Shown here: piece by piece, positions 40,001-45,559 of the stretch
Numbering within the stretch: position 1 is the first letter of the stretch
Layout: every line of letters begins with the position of its first letter
Assembly (NCBI GenBank): GCA_030142905.1
Contig: JASJOG010000016.1
Coordinates: 124,001-188,000 of the forward strand
Direction of reading: 5' to 3'
Origin: Heliopora coerulea
Lineage: Eukaryota > Cnidaria > Anthozoa > Scleralcyonacea > Helioporidae
Length of the DNA stretch: 64,000 bases
Made by a program: the position numbers and the translations under genes
Notes under the pieces: generated by a model
What the model was told of the DNA's origin: nothing
The model's database searches: none
What the model saw: the letters and a program-made list of their open reading frames with translations, nothing else

Positions 40001-40256
40001 TCACGGCTTAAGGCGTTAACTTCCTTATCTAAATACAATTAATGAAACTGGGCCGACTACCTTCCCGAAAAGTTAATATCTCGTCGACAACACTACTTGG
40101 CATGATACGCTTAAATATTTTGAAGTTCTGGTTTATTGTTACTTATGCTAATTGTTTATGTTTTTTGTGTTCGAGATGGAAGACGAAGGAATGAAAAGGG
40201 AAGCCACCGTTGAAGACCTAGTGAAATTAGTTGAAGAGTTATCAAGAATACATTAA
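82..40256 (+). CDS. DDB1: DDB1 (damage-specific DNA-binding protein 1), 3' part, 20 spliced exons
   Basis: DDB1 is the WD40-propeller adaptor that links CUL4-RBX1 ubiquitin ligase to DCAF substrate receptors and, with DDB2, senses UV damage in chromatin. Joining 82-160, 1692-1800, 5300-5352, 6203-6328, 6648-6697, 7532-7645, 11003-11107, 12588-12748, 13892-13938, 14012-14107, 18199-18449, 18774-18938, 19311-19405, 22379-22483, 24826-24891, 28418-28613, 30535-30618, 32914-33016, 34884-35007 and 40176-40256 gives 2210 nt in one open frame (first base is codon position 2), about 736 residues plus TAA. It aligns by eye along its whole length with human DDB1 from about residue 405: propeller B (CUL4-binding), propeller C and the C-terminal helical domain, ending in RIH. 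Landmarks are [48 protein letters not shown] and [13 protein letters not shown]. All introns are GT-AG. The first propeller lies 5' of the window. Introns reach about 5 kb and are full of retroelements. No obvious poly(A) signal was fixed; weak candidates are ATTAAA near 40515 and AATAAA near 41230. Confidence 0.96.
1692..1800 (+). CDS. DDB1: DDB1 exon b
   Basis: Acceptor ...AACAG, donor GTAAGT. It encodes [16 protein letters not shown] followed by the QTYYSGN block and ends in frame after VQ. It is very close to human [14 protein letters not shown]. Confidence 0.96.
2275..2560 (-). mobile_element. PLE fragment, GIY-YIG endonuclease domain
   Basis: Read on the minus strand, one frame gives [20 protein letters not shown] and further residues up to FGISSILDG. 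This is the GIY-YIG nuclease domain typical of Penelope-like elements (YIGETGR with downstream R and EH). It is not a complete ORF, lies in a DDB1 intron and is truncated at both ends. Confidence 0.8.
2575..2935 (-). mobile_element. Second PLE fragment: 3' terminus and nuclease C-terminus
   Basis: Directly next to the previous fragment. 2600-2650 is a PLE-type 3' end (minus strand ...CCGAAACGTTGAAG). 2750-2930 read on the minus strand gives [20 protein letters not shown] and [19 protein letters not shown], a typical PLE nuclease tail. The junction near 2565 suggests one PLE inserted at the end of another. Confidence 0.6.
3184..3325. repeat. Foldback MITE
   Basis: Inverted arms 3203-3234 and 3272-3304 (GTGTTTCATCAGATATCC and its complement), extended outward by ATCATACGCGAG / CGAGTGTATGAT. 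It has no coding capacity. The following sequence (3400-3470) resembles stretches at 13380-13430 and 20490-20520, so it is probably part of a larger dispersed family. Confidence 0.75.
5300..5352 (+). CDS. DDB1: DDB1 exon c (53 nt)
   Basis: A short exon with acceptor TCTCAG and donor GTAAAC. It encodes [17 protein letters not shown], matching human ITSASVRLVSQEPKALV. It ends with 2 nt of a codon. Confidence 0.93.
5840..6202 (+). repeat. Degenerate repeats resembling the exon d 3' splice site
   Basis: An exact-type 40-bp tandem duplication lies at 5997-6036 and 6037-6076. Around it are degenerate copies of the true acceptor context, e.g. TTTTAG-TAGTGTCCTC near 6078 and GATAG-GAGTCCTTC near 6145, before the used site GCTTTAG-TGAATGGCGTCCTC at 6202/6203. 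Confidence 0.55.
6203..6328 (+). CDS. DDB1: DDB1 exon d
   Basis: Acceptor GCTTTAG, donor GTAAAG. It encodes [16 protein letters not shown]...[11 protein letters not shown] and so on, matching human SEWKEPQAKNISVASCN. Several degenerate look-alikes of this 3' splice site lie just upstream. Confidence 0.94.
6648..6697 (+). CDS. DDB1: DDB1 exon e (50 nt)
   Basis: Acceptor TTTTCAG, donor GTAAGC. It encodes [16 protein letters not shown], matching human HTEMEHEVACLDITP. Confidence 0.93.
7085..7375 (-). mobile_element. PLE 3' end with hammerhead-like core
   Basis: Begins with the AATATTAATGCCCAGCA boundary motif shared with 14250 and 29925. It then has a hammerhead-like core on the minus strand at 7154-7188 and the start of a nuclease C-terminal region with a GA-rich microsatellite at 7299-7314. 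Truncated. Confidence 0.7.
7154..7188 (-). ncRNA. Hammerhead-ribozyme-like core in PLE end
   Basis: Minus strand: CTGATGA, stem GTTGC-GAGAC-GCAAC, GAAAC, GGTA, GTT. All invariant core positions are present. Stem I pairing is poor. Confidence 0.5.
7532..7645 (+). CDS. DDB1: DDB1 exon f
   Basis: Acceptor CTTGTAG, donor GTAAGT. It encodes [18 protein letters not shown] with [11 protein letters not shown], matching human AIGLWTDISARILKLPSFE. Ends at codon position 1. Confidence 0.95.
8370..8730 (-). mobile_element. PLE 3' fragment
   Basis: Minus-strand translation gives [20 protein letters not shown] near 8595-8655, the conserved PLE nuclease C-terminus (LLIRESLLISKxKPSLN). The ribozyme-like 3' end at 8398-8440 is present, but its core has decayed to CUGAAUA. 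Confidence 0.7.
9155..9235 (+). repeat. Degenerate tRNA-like SINE remnant
   Basis: The stretch contains an A-box match (TAGCTCAATCG) and a broken B box (GGTTCAGA) at SINE spacing. It is followed by AT microsatellite. Weak, and it may be chance. Confidence 0.35.
9340..10870 (-). mobile_element. RLE-type LINE, 3' portion (RT C-terminus and endonuclease)
   Basis: The long minus-strand ORF 9431-10129 holds a CCHC-like knuckle (CSICG...H...C). It is followed by a restriction-like endonuclease signature HNKPDLVI...[13 protein letters not shown] and a conserved tail [11 protein letters not shown]. Upstream, in broken frames at 10390-10870, are the post-RT blocks [25 protein letters not shown] and [10 protein letters not shown], common in R2/NeSL/R4-like LINEs. 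The 3' end at 9330-9360 runs into an (ATAATA)-like tail. It is 5'-truncated and frameshifted, in a DDB1 intron, antisense to the gene. Confidence 0.85.
9431..10129 (-). pseudogene. LINE restriction-like endonuclease ORF fragment (232 aa)
   Basis: Open for 232 codons. The residues listed for the parent LINE (CCHC knuckle about residues 37-54, PD...D endonuclease motif about residues 126-150) are intact. The RT catalytic domain is missing, so it can act only as a fossil fragment. Confidence 0.8.
11003..11107 (+). CDS. DDB1: DDB1 exon g
   Basis: Acceptor after a long T tract, donor GTAAGA. It encodes [20 protein letters not shown] and [14 protein letters not shown], matching human [24 protein letters not shown]. 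Confidence 0.96.
12177..12372. repeat. CA / CT compound microsatellite
   Basis: (CA)n, then a long (CT)n run 12218-12264 with CTCA variants, then (CA)n again. Overlapping open frames here are simple-sequence artefacts. Confidence 0.98.
12588..12748 (+). CDS. DDB1: DDB1 exon h
   Basis: Acceptor GTTTAG, donor GTAAAG. It encodes [20 protein letters not shown] and ends in FSNVNLK. It is almost identical to human through [20 protein letters not shown]. Ends in phase 0. Confidence 0.97.
13605..13890 (+). mobile_element. tRNA-derived SINE abutting a splice acceptor
   Basis: Perfect A box TGGCACAGTGG at 13610-13620 and perfect B box GGTTCGATTCC at 13652-13662 define a tRNA-derived head. It is followed by an unrelated body and a tail AAATAAAGGTACTTTACC plus CTTTACC-type repeats. 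The tail runs to the acceptor AG of DDB1 exon i (exon starts 13892) and so supplies its pyrimidine tract. Same strand as the gene. Confidence 0.85.
13892..13938 (+). CDS. DDB1: DDB1 exon i (47 nt)
   Basis: It encodes [15 protein letters not shown], matching human EVNYMCPLNSDGYPD. Its acceptor lies directly at the pyrimidine-rich tail of a tRNA-derived SINE. Donor GTATAC. Confidence 0.93.
14012..14107 (+). CDS. DDB1: DDB1 exon j
   Basis: Acceptor ACCTAG, donor GTTAGT. It encodes [20 protein letters not shown] and [11 protein letters not shown], nearly identical to human, closing propeller B. Confidence 0.96.
14250..14990 (-). mobile_element. PLE fragment (3' end plus nuclease region, truncated)
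   Basis: It has the boundary motif AATATTAATGCCCAGCA and a decayed hammerhead-like 3' end at 14325-14360. Minus-strand coding near 14623-14844 carries [20 protein letters not shown] and FKCRSC further on. The YIG part is disrupted. Confidence 0.7.
15005..16265 (-). mobile_element. PLE, RT-to-nuclease part, 5'-truncated
   Basis: Minus strand from 16260: [10 protein letters not shown] catalytic motif (about 16225), then [19 protein letters not shown], the linker [15 protein letters not shown], cysteines and YVG of the GIY-YIG nuclease (15550), [17 protein letters not shown] (15310), and a 3' end with hammerhead-like core at 15093-15129. Frames are broken several times and an internal duplication lies at 15890-15985. 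Starts right after the previous PLE, in the same orientation. Confidence 0.85.
15093..15129 (-). ncRNA. Hammerhead-ribozyme-like core in PLE end
   Basis: Minus strand: CTGACGA (variable position 7 = C), stem-loop TGTTGCATGAGTAACAAC, GAAAC, GTTA, GTT. The AU-rich stem I flanks can pair over about 10 positions with a small offset. Confidence 0.5.
16587..16825 (-). mobile_element. Terminal-inverted-repeat element carrying a tRNA-like sequence
   Basis: The outer about 70 bp (TTCACAATTAACCTACACTG inward) recur inverted at the other end. Inside, 16629-16700 on the minus strand reads like a tRNA: 7-bp acceptor stem GACTCGA/TCGAGTC, D-arm with A box TAGCTCAAAAGG, B box GAGTTCAAATCC with a 5-bp T stem. 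The anticodon loop lacks U33, so a working tRNA is unlikely. The T-arm half is repeated inverted in the right arm. Confidence 0.7.
17380..17840. repeat. Dispersed repeat, copy 1
   Basis: The stretch with CACCGGTCCACC, CGCAGAGTAGTCC and the CGCACTCTCAGTGG tail resembles 31530-31720 in the same order. No protein is recognised. Confidence 0.5.
18199..18449 (+). CDS. DDB1: DDB1 exon k (251 nt)
   Basis: Acceptor CTGTAG, donor GTAAGT. It encodes [20 protein letters not shown], a Ser/Thr-rich variable loop, then [10 protein letters not shown]. The loop is at the place of the disordered insertion at the start of propeller C in human DDB1. Confidence 0.94.
18774..18938 (+). CDS. DDB1: DDB1 exon l
   Basis: Acceptor TTTCAG, weaker donor GTCAGA. 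It encodes [18 protein letters not shown]..., [18 protein letters not shown] and LILFHLAE, matching human [19 protein letters not shown]. Confidence 0.95.
19311..19405 (+). CDS. DDB1: DDB1 exon m
   Basis: Acceptor CCATAG, donor GTACGT. It encodes [20 protein letters not shown] then [11 protein letters not shown], nearly identical to human. Ends in phase 0. Confidence 0.96.
19804..20208. mobile_element. MITE with 37-bp TIRs and nested hairpin
   Basis: The termini 19804-19840 and 20172-20208 (ACAGTTTTTAAATACGTAGA inward) are exact inverted repeats over 37 bp. A second perfect 22-bp hairpin lies at 19855-19912 (GACCCAACGGTATGTGGGAG). 405 bp, non-coding. Confidence 0.85.
21070..21290. repeat. 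27-bp minisatellite
   Basis: About eight copies of a unit like AACGGCAAAACACACCGACT plus ATTGAAT. The open frame across it is only a product of the unit length being a multiple of three. Confidence 0.9.
22379..22483 (+). CDS. DDB1: DDB1 exon n
   Basis: Acceptor TTATAG, donor GTAAGT. It encodes [20 protein letters not shown], then [15 protein letters not shown], matching human YNNIMALYLKTKGDFIL. Confidence 0.95.
22638..22814. repeat. 80-bp palindrome with PLE-like spacer
   Basis: Arms 22638-22717 and 22735-22814 are near-perfect complements (contain CCAAGATATGGATTGAAGC). The 17-nt loop carries ATATTTCGATTTTATT, close to the sequence at 49601-49615, part of a dispersed retroelement terminus. 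Confidence 0.85.
22945..23540. repeat. 43-bp minisatellite, about 14 copies
   Basis: The unit contains TAGTTACATGGTGATAAACT followed by GTTGAAGGTACTGTGAAAT. Two variants (ACTGTGAAATATG and AATGTGAATTGTG) alternate in parts, giving a higher-order pattern. In a DDB1 intron. Confidence 0.95.
24826..24891 (+). CDS. DDB1: DDB1 exon o (66 nt)
   Basis: Acceptor TTTAAG, donor GTAAGT. It encodes [20 protein letters not shown] plus EE, matching human [22 protein letters not shown]. Its 3' end and donor are repeated in tandem in the following intron. Confidence 0.95.
24868..25275 (+). repeat. Tandem repeats of exon o 3' end and its splice donor
   Basis: The junction GTTGAAGGCAGCTTAGAGGA / GTAAGT recurs as CTGTTGAAGACAGTATAGAA (24968), CTGTTGAAAGCAGTATGGAA plus GAG-GTAAGTTCCAA (25051; intact second donor at 25074) and CTGTTGAAGGCAGCATAGAA (25154). 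A 29-bp direct repeat ends the array at about 25218-25275. Confidence 0.75.
25655..25900 (-). pseudogene. PLE nuclease C-terminus, inverted left arm
   Basis: An 81-codon antisense copy of the right-arm tail ([20 protein letters not shown] and [12 protein letters not shown]), with a few substitutions such as SSYLP for SSFLP. It is part of the foldback, not an independent gene. Confidence 0.85.
26219..26701 (+). pseudogene. PLE reverse-transcriptase fragment (chimeric ORF)
   Basis: The first about 24 codons come from the inverted left arm read antisense. Real RT sequence begins at about [12 protein letters not shown] (26288). It carries the fingers/palm blocks up to SKFLALLL and then loses frame, so the catalytic part (YVDD at about 26996) is in another frame. 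Confidence 0.75.
27588..27926 (+). pseudogene. PLE GIY-YIG endonuclease domain, right arm
   Basis: 112 codons: [16 protein letters not shown] (YIG changed to YIR), SRWLEHK, then [20 protein letters not shown] and the tail [10 protein letters not shown]. The N-terminal RT part is out of frame. The same tail is found inverted at 25655-25900. Confidence 0.85.
28056..28310. repeat. (TA)n microsatellite with a truncated PLE end
   Basis: (TA)n at 28056-28095. At 28100-28180 is a short piece with two copies of ACGTTTCGGGGACC, a PLE-terminus motif. (TA)n/(TATG) follows to about 28305. Open frames here are artefacts. Confidence 0.9.
28418..28613 (+). CDS. DDB1: DDB1 exon p
   Basis: Acceptor TTTTAG-type (TATTTAG), donor GTATGT. 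It encodes [33 protein letters not shown] and [12 protein letters not shown], strongly matching human. Confidence 0.97.
29195..29810. repeat. AT/GTAT microsatellites around a PLE-end hairpin
   Basis: TA-rich arrays lie at 29218-29275, 29525-29550 and 29680-29735, and (GTAT)n at 29735-29800. Between them, 29625-29665 forms a hairpin CCAACGTTTCGGGCTTGCCC and its complement, made from a PLE 3' terminus duplicated head to head. Confidence 0.7.
29925..30345 (-). mobile_element. PLE 3' fragment
   Basis: Boundary motif AATATTAATGCATAGCA. The hammerhead-like end at 29983-30020 has lost 3 nt of its core. The minus-strand ORF 30121-30330 carries [20 protein letters not shown], the PLE nuclease tail. 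Very similar to the copy at 7085. Confidence 0.8.
30535..30618 (+). CDS. DDB1: DDB1 exon q
   Basis: Acceptor CTGTAG, donor GTAATT. It encodes [20 protein letters not shown] then YGSVSGTI, matching human [25 protein letters not shown]. Confidence 0.95.
31525..31730. repeat. Dispersed repeat, copy 2
   Basis: CACACCGGTCCACCCGCAAG, then GGGATAGTCC, CATTTGGAAC and a CATACTGAGTGGATTGCCC tail. Collinear with 17420-17640. Confidence 0.5.
32914..33016 (+). CDS. DDB1: DDB1 exon r
   Basis: Acceptor TTGTAG, donor GTATCC. It encodes [20 protein letters not shown] then [13 protein letters not shown], matching human LNKVIKSVGKIEHS. This is the end of propeller C and the start of the helical domain. Confidence 0.95.
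33850..34037. repeat. GGAA-rich and (AAAT)n microsatellite
   Basis: An imperfect purine tract leads into (GGAA)n at 33950-34003, then (AAAT)n to 34037. At 34207-34270 a 40-bp segment containing GGACCTGTTTTAGAGTGCAA occurs twice. Confidence 0.95.
34884..35007 (+). CDS. DDB1: DDB1 exon s
   Basis: Acceptor GTTGTAG, donor GTATCT. It encodes [20 protein letters not shown], then [16 protein letters not shown], matching human. Confidence 0.96.
35186..35610. repeat. Degenerate 20-bp tandem repeat
   Basis: Units of 20 bp such as TTGAATGAACCAGAATACTG and TTGAATTCTCCAGACCACCG are clear at 35501-35580. Diverged ones (TTCAACAGACCAAGATTCTA) lie at 35187-35267. In between, periodicity is uncertain. Confidence 0.6.
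36143..36300. mobile_element. Small insertion with hammerhead-like core inside PLE copy B
   Basis: It interrupts the left arm but not the right. It is flanked by AAGTTTA on both sides (36136-36142 and 36294-36300). On the minus strand 36239-36278 reads CUGAAGA - stem - GAAAC GUCA GUC. A 13-A run lies at its right end. It is a terminus of another PLE family or a tiny non-autonomous derivative. Confidence 0.6.
36343..36379 (-). ncRNA. Hammerhead-ribozyme-like core, inverted arm copy
   Basis: The same sequence as at 39785, on the minus strand, in the left arm of PLE copy B. Confidence 0.6.
36594..37585 (-). pseudogene. PLE inverted arm: RT palm end and nuclease, antisense
   Basis: Two minus-strand open stretches, 37226-37585 (RT from MGSPLGPLF) and 36594-37112 (nuclease), copy the plus-strand arm with few differences (e.g. 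PRTAPR for PLTAPR, KDHITPF for KDRITPF). The inner end at 37743 has an 11-nt deletion relative to the right arm. Confidence 0.92.
37734..38351 (+). pseudogene. PLE reverse transcriptase, N-terminal part
   Basis: The first codons come from the arm junction. It then carries [18 protein letters not shown], the RT block [19 protein letters not shown] (37932-37985), [20 protein letters not shown] and [13 protein letters not shown]. It loses frame at about 38310 (+1 relative to the next ORF). Confidence 0.88.
38375..38938 (+). pseudogene. PLE reverse transcriptase, palm and thumb
   Basis: [15 protein letters not shown] (RT motif with the first catalytic Asp), [26 protein letters not shown] (catalytic YVDD at about 38690) and [10 protein letters not shown]...[10 protein letters not shown]. 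All catalytic residues are intact; it ends at a frameshift after CLKRD. The inverted arm repeats the part from GSPLGP on (37226-37585). Confidence 0.92.
39052..39618 (+). pseudogene. PLE linker and GIY-YIG endonuclease
   Basis: 188 codons. The linker is [20 protein letters not shown]. The nuclease is [20 protein letters not shown] then HTRISDHIG, with [20 protein letters not shown] and a short tail. YIG, Arg and the His-containing region are present. Separated from RT by a TAA and a frameshift. Confidence 0.92.
39785..39821 (+). ncRNA. Hammerhead-ribozyme-like core, sense to DDB1
   Basis: CTGATGA (39785-39791), stem II GTTAC...GTAAC (39793-39809), GAAAC (39810-39814), loop GTTA, then GT-C with the predicted cut after C39821. 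The AC/GU pairs form the minimal stem III. Stem I pairing is AU-rich and imperfect, so activity is not assured. PLEs are known to carry such ribozymes. Confidence 0.6.
40176..40256 (+). CDS. DDB1: DDB1 terminal exon with stop
   Basis: Acceptor TTCGAG, after a 5.2-kb intron that holds a foldback PLE. It encodes [20 protein letters not shown] then ELSRIH and TAA, matching the human C-terminus [21 protein letters not shown]. Confidence 0.95.
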   Translation: MEDEGMKREATVEDLVKLVEELSRIH

Positions 40257-41900
40257 AATTCGCGTTAGAGAACCCGGAGTGTTATAGCAACTGCCGTGAG
40301 GTAACACGAAAGCTGACTCGAAAACTACTCAAGAGATATCACAGGTTGAATGAAAAAGACAAACTATATTAAAGCTTAAACTAAAATAATTATTCACGAT
40401 ACTCAAAATCTAGGAATATGAAAGATGTATCGTCTAGTTCTACGTGTTCTGAAAAATTTGTTTCGGTAATGTATGCGGTATGCCTGTCAACGTGTACTGT
40501 AGAAACAGCCGGTGATTAAATGTTAAACCAGACAACGTTTAGCTTTAGACATCTGCAGAGAAATATCTTCTTAGTGATAACTAGATATCTTTAGCATTCA
40601 TCGCGCCATTCAGTACGTAATTTCTGTTTTATCGCAGCATATTTTTTATTTGAACTATGTATGTTCGTTTGGATTTTTTTTTACACATCAACTGTATAAA
40701 ATATTGAAAACCATGGACATAATTATTCATGATTGATCTTTCTAGAATGACCTGGGTAAAAGAAAAGTTTGCAATAGGACAACTATATTATATTACTTTA
40801 TCTGCTTTTTGATTGAAACAAACCTGACTTTTTCGGCGGTCATTGCCTAATCATCCCTCATTTTGTTTGACAGTAAGTACCAACAATAATAGTGGGAGTG
40901 GTGGTAGCGGCGGTGGTGGTGTTAGTGAGTGGTACTGGTGGTGCTGGTGGTGGTGGTCGTCGTTGCATGCACCAATGTATCAGAGCTGGCCCCAGAGCCA
41001 AGCTGAATTTCATCCTGTGTTTTCATGGAAATGGTTGGTCTTCTTAATACCGGGGCTGGCTTCCTTAAGTTGAGCCACCCAGGCTGAGTGACTACGCATT
41101 TATTTTCACACAAAGCGCTTTTCAATTTATAACTTACACACGAGCAGCAGAAATATTTCTCGAAGTCAAAAAGTTGTAATTATTTTTAAAATATCACTAA
41201 AAACAAAAAAGATCAAAAGTTTAATTAAAAATAAAAAGACCATCAAATGTGGCATTTGTGGGACAGAGTTGGATTAGGATCACAACTGACACACGTCCTT
41301 GTGATTTCTGCCTCCTTTCTTATAACAACTGAGTGATATGACCAGAAAGGTGGAGGACAGCCAGTCACCGACTTCACATTTCACGAAAATTTAATCTCAT
41401 ATTTATGTATCCAAAGGTAATGATTTATCAATACTTTGAAAATCATGGCAGTAAACGCACAGCAAATAGCTCTGCAAACTTTCCAAGTCGAAGGTAGTTG
41501 ACTGTCTGTCGTGTTAAAAACCAAGTCTCCATGTGTGAAATTTCAAATGGAGTTTCCCGCGTGTTTCACGCAACATTTGTTGCAAGAAAATGCCGTGATT
41601 CCGTCGGCGTCGCGACGGACTAACCATAGAGATCATTCAAAACTAGAGGAAACATGGGGGCCGAAAATTAAGATAAATTGGGGGACAATATGTTCTTCTT
41701 CAAGACCCTTTTCCGTCTGTTATAGAACCTCGAGGTCGAACAGTTGAAGTTTGGAGAACTGTTTCGTGTTTGTTTCCGGTAAAAGGTACTTTGTTAATTT
41801 GTTGATTTCTCGTACTAGCTCGAATTTCATCCCTGTTAAGTTTCAGATTGACACACTTGTAACATGCAATACCCCATCAGAGAGCACATTGCACTCTGAA
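40257..41900. other. DDB1 3' flank and intergenic sequence
   Basis: It presumably starts with the DDB1 3' UTR. A GGT/TGG-rich microsatellite lies at 40890-40965. No gene is recognised. Confidence 0.6.
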
Positions 41901-44590
41901 CTCTGATACAGCTCTCACGAAATCACTTTACTTCTTGTTTCCACATGGAAATTCCAAACCAATCCAACCCCACGGCCAAATCCAGGTACAGTTTGAAATG
42001 AACAAGTAGTATGAAAGACTTGTTTTTCAAAGATTGCCGGACAGCTGCATGGATGGCAAACCATACCTATTATCGGGAAGCGACAAATGAGAGACCATGT
42101 GGTTTATCGGACTTAGGGCAGATGAAGTCAATGCTATTACATTATGGATGAAGAAAGAAATTAGAAACAACCAGGAAAATACTGCATCTGAGGAAAACAA
42201 TCCTCTCACCACCGATAAAGCTAGAACACTCTGAACTGTGACCACATAAAGCCAGTACATCACAATATACCGTGGAAATGCAGACCAGACCCATCGCCGT
42301 CAGCTATCATCAGAATTCCCGAAAACAGGCGACTGTGAACAGCAGGCCAACTCAAAATAGAGGACATGTTCGGTCAATGCGCGGACAGCTTCAACGACCG
42401 TGGCTGTTTGGGTTCTCCTGTACATTTCAAAATAGACTACCATGTTAAACCGATACAATTGCCTGTGCGTTGAATTCTTGTCGCCAGAAGAGAAAGAAAA
42501 AGAAGCGCTGGACCGTTGTGTAAAACCCGGTGTCCTTTACAAAAGTGATTGAACAAACGCCGTGGTGTTCTAACGAGCTCATAAAAGATGCCGAAGAAAT
42601 GTAGAGTATGTATAGATCCGAGCCAGACTACAAATAAAACCATCCAGCGCCTAAAATACCAAATGCCCACACTAAACAAGAACAACCTCAGCGACTAAGT
42701 TCTGCTAAATGCTTTCCTCCTGTGGACGTTAAAGGTTTTTTTATATATACTTTCCTGGATGAAGATTCGTCGTGGCTGACTACATTAAACACGTCGTACA
42801 GAGGATACCGTTAACGATTACCATTTAGTACTAGAAATACGTGCACGCAACGACCCCCCGCCCACCCTACCAATATATCTCTCGAGAATCCAAGTAACAG
42901 TTATAATTTTTCAAAATTGTTAAAAGACAAATCTCCCTTACTATAATTGGGAAAAGGTATGCAACATAAGGAAAACACAACATTTGCCCACGAATATTAA
43001 CAACCCATACTGGAAATTGTTTTATATTTAAACTGTTTGTCGTCATATTGACGTTTAAACGTTTGACTCTGTTTTATTGTAACAAAATGTTTGGAGAGAA
43101 TAACCTTTAACGGTTTTACAAATAATGGGATCCATTCTGACAATTCTTCTGCTAAACAATGGATGTTCGTATCAAGACCCTGCATTAGTTGCGATCTTGA
43201 TCGTGTCGTTTTTGGATGAAACTTATCACTTTTTTTCACTTTGAAGAAAGACACTTCAGTAGATGGCAACACTTTCCGCCTTAAAAGCGGAGCATTCTCA
43301 TAGGTTACCGGTAGGATACCAGCATTACGGATAGCTTATGACTGGAAAAAAAATTGATATTTTTTTGTATTAAAAAACTGATAAATCCTACATTGTCTTA
43401 AAGTTAATTGCCAATTTCTAGTAGAAGTGCGATGATGAAGATTTATGCTAAGTATTCATCCGAAGGTACAACACTGTTGACGAAGATGAAACGAATTACT
43501 AAACGGACGAAATAAACAAAGAAAACATAAATGAGTTCTGCATTTTTATCACTGGCCAAAAATCAGAAAATACAAAACATAAAACAAAATACGACAAGCA
43601 AACCTTGTGCAAGTTTTGTCGAAAGAAGTACTTTTTCTACGGTAAAAGATCAATAAAAAAGAAAAATGGCGTACAAATCTACTACTGTTGTGTATTTTCA
43701 ACTAAGCATTCAGTGGCACCTCAGTACAAAGGGCTCAACGGTAAATTTACACAAAGACGACTTTAAACTTTCTTGAGAGGTTTTAAAATCCTGATGAAAA
43801 CATTACTGGTCGAATACGGTAAAGGTCATCATGCACAAATCACTCTTGAAGTGAGAAAGACTGAAGCGGACAACTGTTTTGCCGAAGAATAATTTGGTGA
43901 CCAAAAACGAGTAGCTTTGCAGCGAGTTACCTGGTGGCTGTTTACCTTGCATTTTTGTTTCGAGCCAAAAATACATTAACGTCTTCAGTGGGGCGACATT
44001 TCATAGGGAAGCTACTTTTAAAAGCTGCTCAAAACAATTCCGTTCGCAGAACTTGTATTTCAAAGCTACTCGATTCAGACGTACCTGTGATTGTGTAGCT
44101 CAGGTAAGTGGTTACCAGAACATGAAAAATCTCGAGATTTATACGAATCAACATCTATTCAACTTCAGCGAAGAATGTCGTTTACACTTAGTCGCTCAGC
44201 AAATGTCCTGACAACAAGCGAGTTCCCATACGTCTTTTGTTCGTATTTATCAGGAAGAACCAAGACAAAGCGTTGCTGCAACAAATGAACAGTTGGCCAA
44301 TACATATTCCAAGGAGCTAACTTTGGGAATTGCTGTTTCAACTCACAAATTGTCCAAATACTAAGATGGACTACAAAAGTGAAACCAGCCGCAAGCACCA
44401 AGAGAGCCATTTCGTTTGCCGATCTTAAACCATTTACTGGCTTCAGTGTTCAAATGATGTAAACAACGTCTGAGAGATCCACAAAACGGAAAAAACCCGA
44501 GACCAAACCGATTTGCTTCGATACGGACCTAAGTAACCTAAGTAAGGTTTGATCAACAACATACCAGTCCCCGAACTTGCACAGGGCCTT
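41900..44590. other. Unassigned, probably decayed Ty3/gypsy body
   Basis: It lies immediately 5' of an integrase remnant. One plus-frame near 43610-43660 reads PCKFCRKKYFFYGKR, loosely like a Gag zinc knuckle. I could not identify protease, RT or RNase H with confidence. Confidence 0.3.
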
Positions 44591-44595
44591 CTTGA

Positions 44596-45249
44596 GTGAC
44601 CGGAATCCATGGATATATACCTATATATATATATACATACATAAAGATAGATACACAATGCGAAAATTTTTCTCCCAAGTCACCACGCGTGTCAAAGGAC
44701 TCCACGCACGTCGAGATTAGTACCCTCGCACCGCGCTTCGCGTGGTGGGCGAGGGGAATATGTAAAACTGCACCAAGAGAGTCGATAAAATCCTTACTAG
44801 TTCCAACCTTGCCGTGGCAGATTGTCAACCAATATCTTTTTAACCTAAACGATCATCCCTATTTAGTGATTGTGTGCCATTTCTCAGATTGGATAGAAGT
44901 TGACAAGCTACTGGAAGACACTCTTTTCTCAACGGCAGTCGGAAAAACTAAAGCACATTTCGCACGTTATGGAGTGTCTAAAATTTGCCATGCAGACAAT
45001 GGCCCGCAGTTTATAAGCGAGGAGTACCATGCATTTGCAGCAAGCTATGGGTTTAAAAACACAACCTCTACGCCGTATTATCCACTAGGGAACGGAAAAG
45101 CTGAGGCTGCTGTCAAGCTCAGTAAAAGGATGTTGAAAAAGTCGGAAGATTTTCACAGTGCGATTTTGAATCACAGAAACACCCCACAGGAAGGACATAT
45201 CACATGCACAACGCGCGTTTCTACATCGCACTCGAACCACGCTAATTAG
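44596..45249 (+). pseudogene. Ty3/gypsy-type integrase core remnant
   Basis: From about 44795: LLVPTLPWQIVNQYLFNLND, HPYLVIVCHFSDWIEVDKL, AHFARYGVSKICHADNGPQF, YPLGNGKAEAAVKLSKRM and HRNTP. The second catalytic Asp (ADNGPQF) and Glu (GKAEAAV) are present. At the place of the first Asp (usual VDLF) is QYLF, so the DDE triad is broken. The first 55 codons (MTGIHGYIPIYIYTYIKI...) come from TA-rich repeat. Confidence 0.85.
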
Positions 45250-45304
45250 ATCAAAAGCTATAGATTATAGATACAGTTTAGAATATAACATTCGCTTTCA
45301 GCCC

Positions 45305-45500
45305 AAAAGAGGAGAAATGTTGGTATGCTTGGTCTGTAGCGCACAAAGGCGGGAATAGGTCTTATGTTGATATTGTTGTTGGTATGAGTTTGGTAAATAA
45401 AAGATTGACAGACAAACTAGATATGCACAGACTGACTCACCTACATTTGAATATAACAGTGAAGGCACAGAAGCAAAATAACGGCGACCTTTGAAAATGT
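45305..45500 (+). repeat. Polypurine tract and putative 3' LTR of the gypsy element
   Basis: AAAAGAGGAGAAA at 45305-45317 directly precedes TGTTGGTATG (45318), the usual PPT / TG... LTR start, about 70 bp after the integrase frame. An AATAAA lies at 45396. The 3' limit is a guess; no 5' LTR copy was seen in the window. Confidence 0.55.
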
Positions 45501-45559
45501 TACCTAGAAATTCTTAAAACACCTCGTTCACTTCTTTCTTTCAATTAAATCACCTGTAT

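Noticed and set aside
42997..43272. 91-codon minus-strand ORF in the presumed gypsy body
   Set aside because: No retroelement motif is visible and it is antisense to the integrase.
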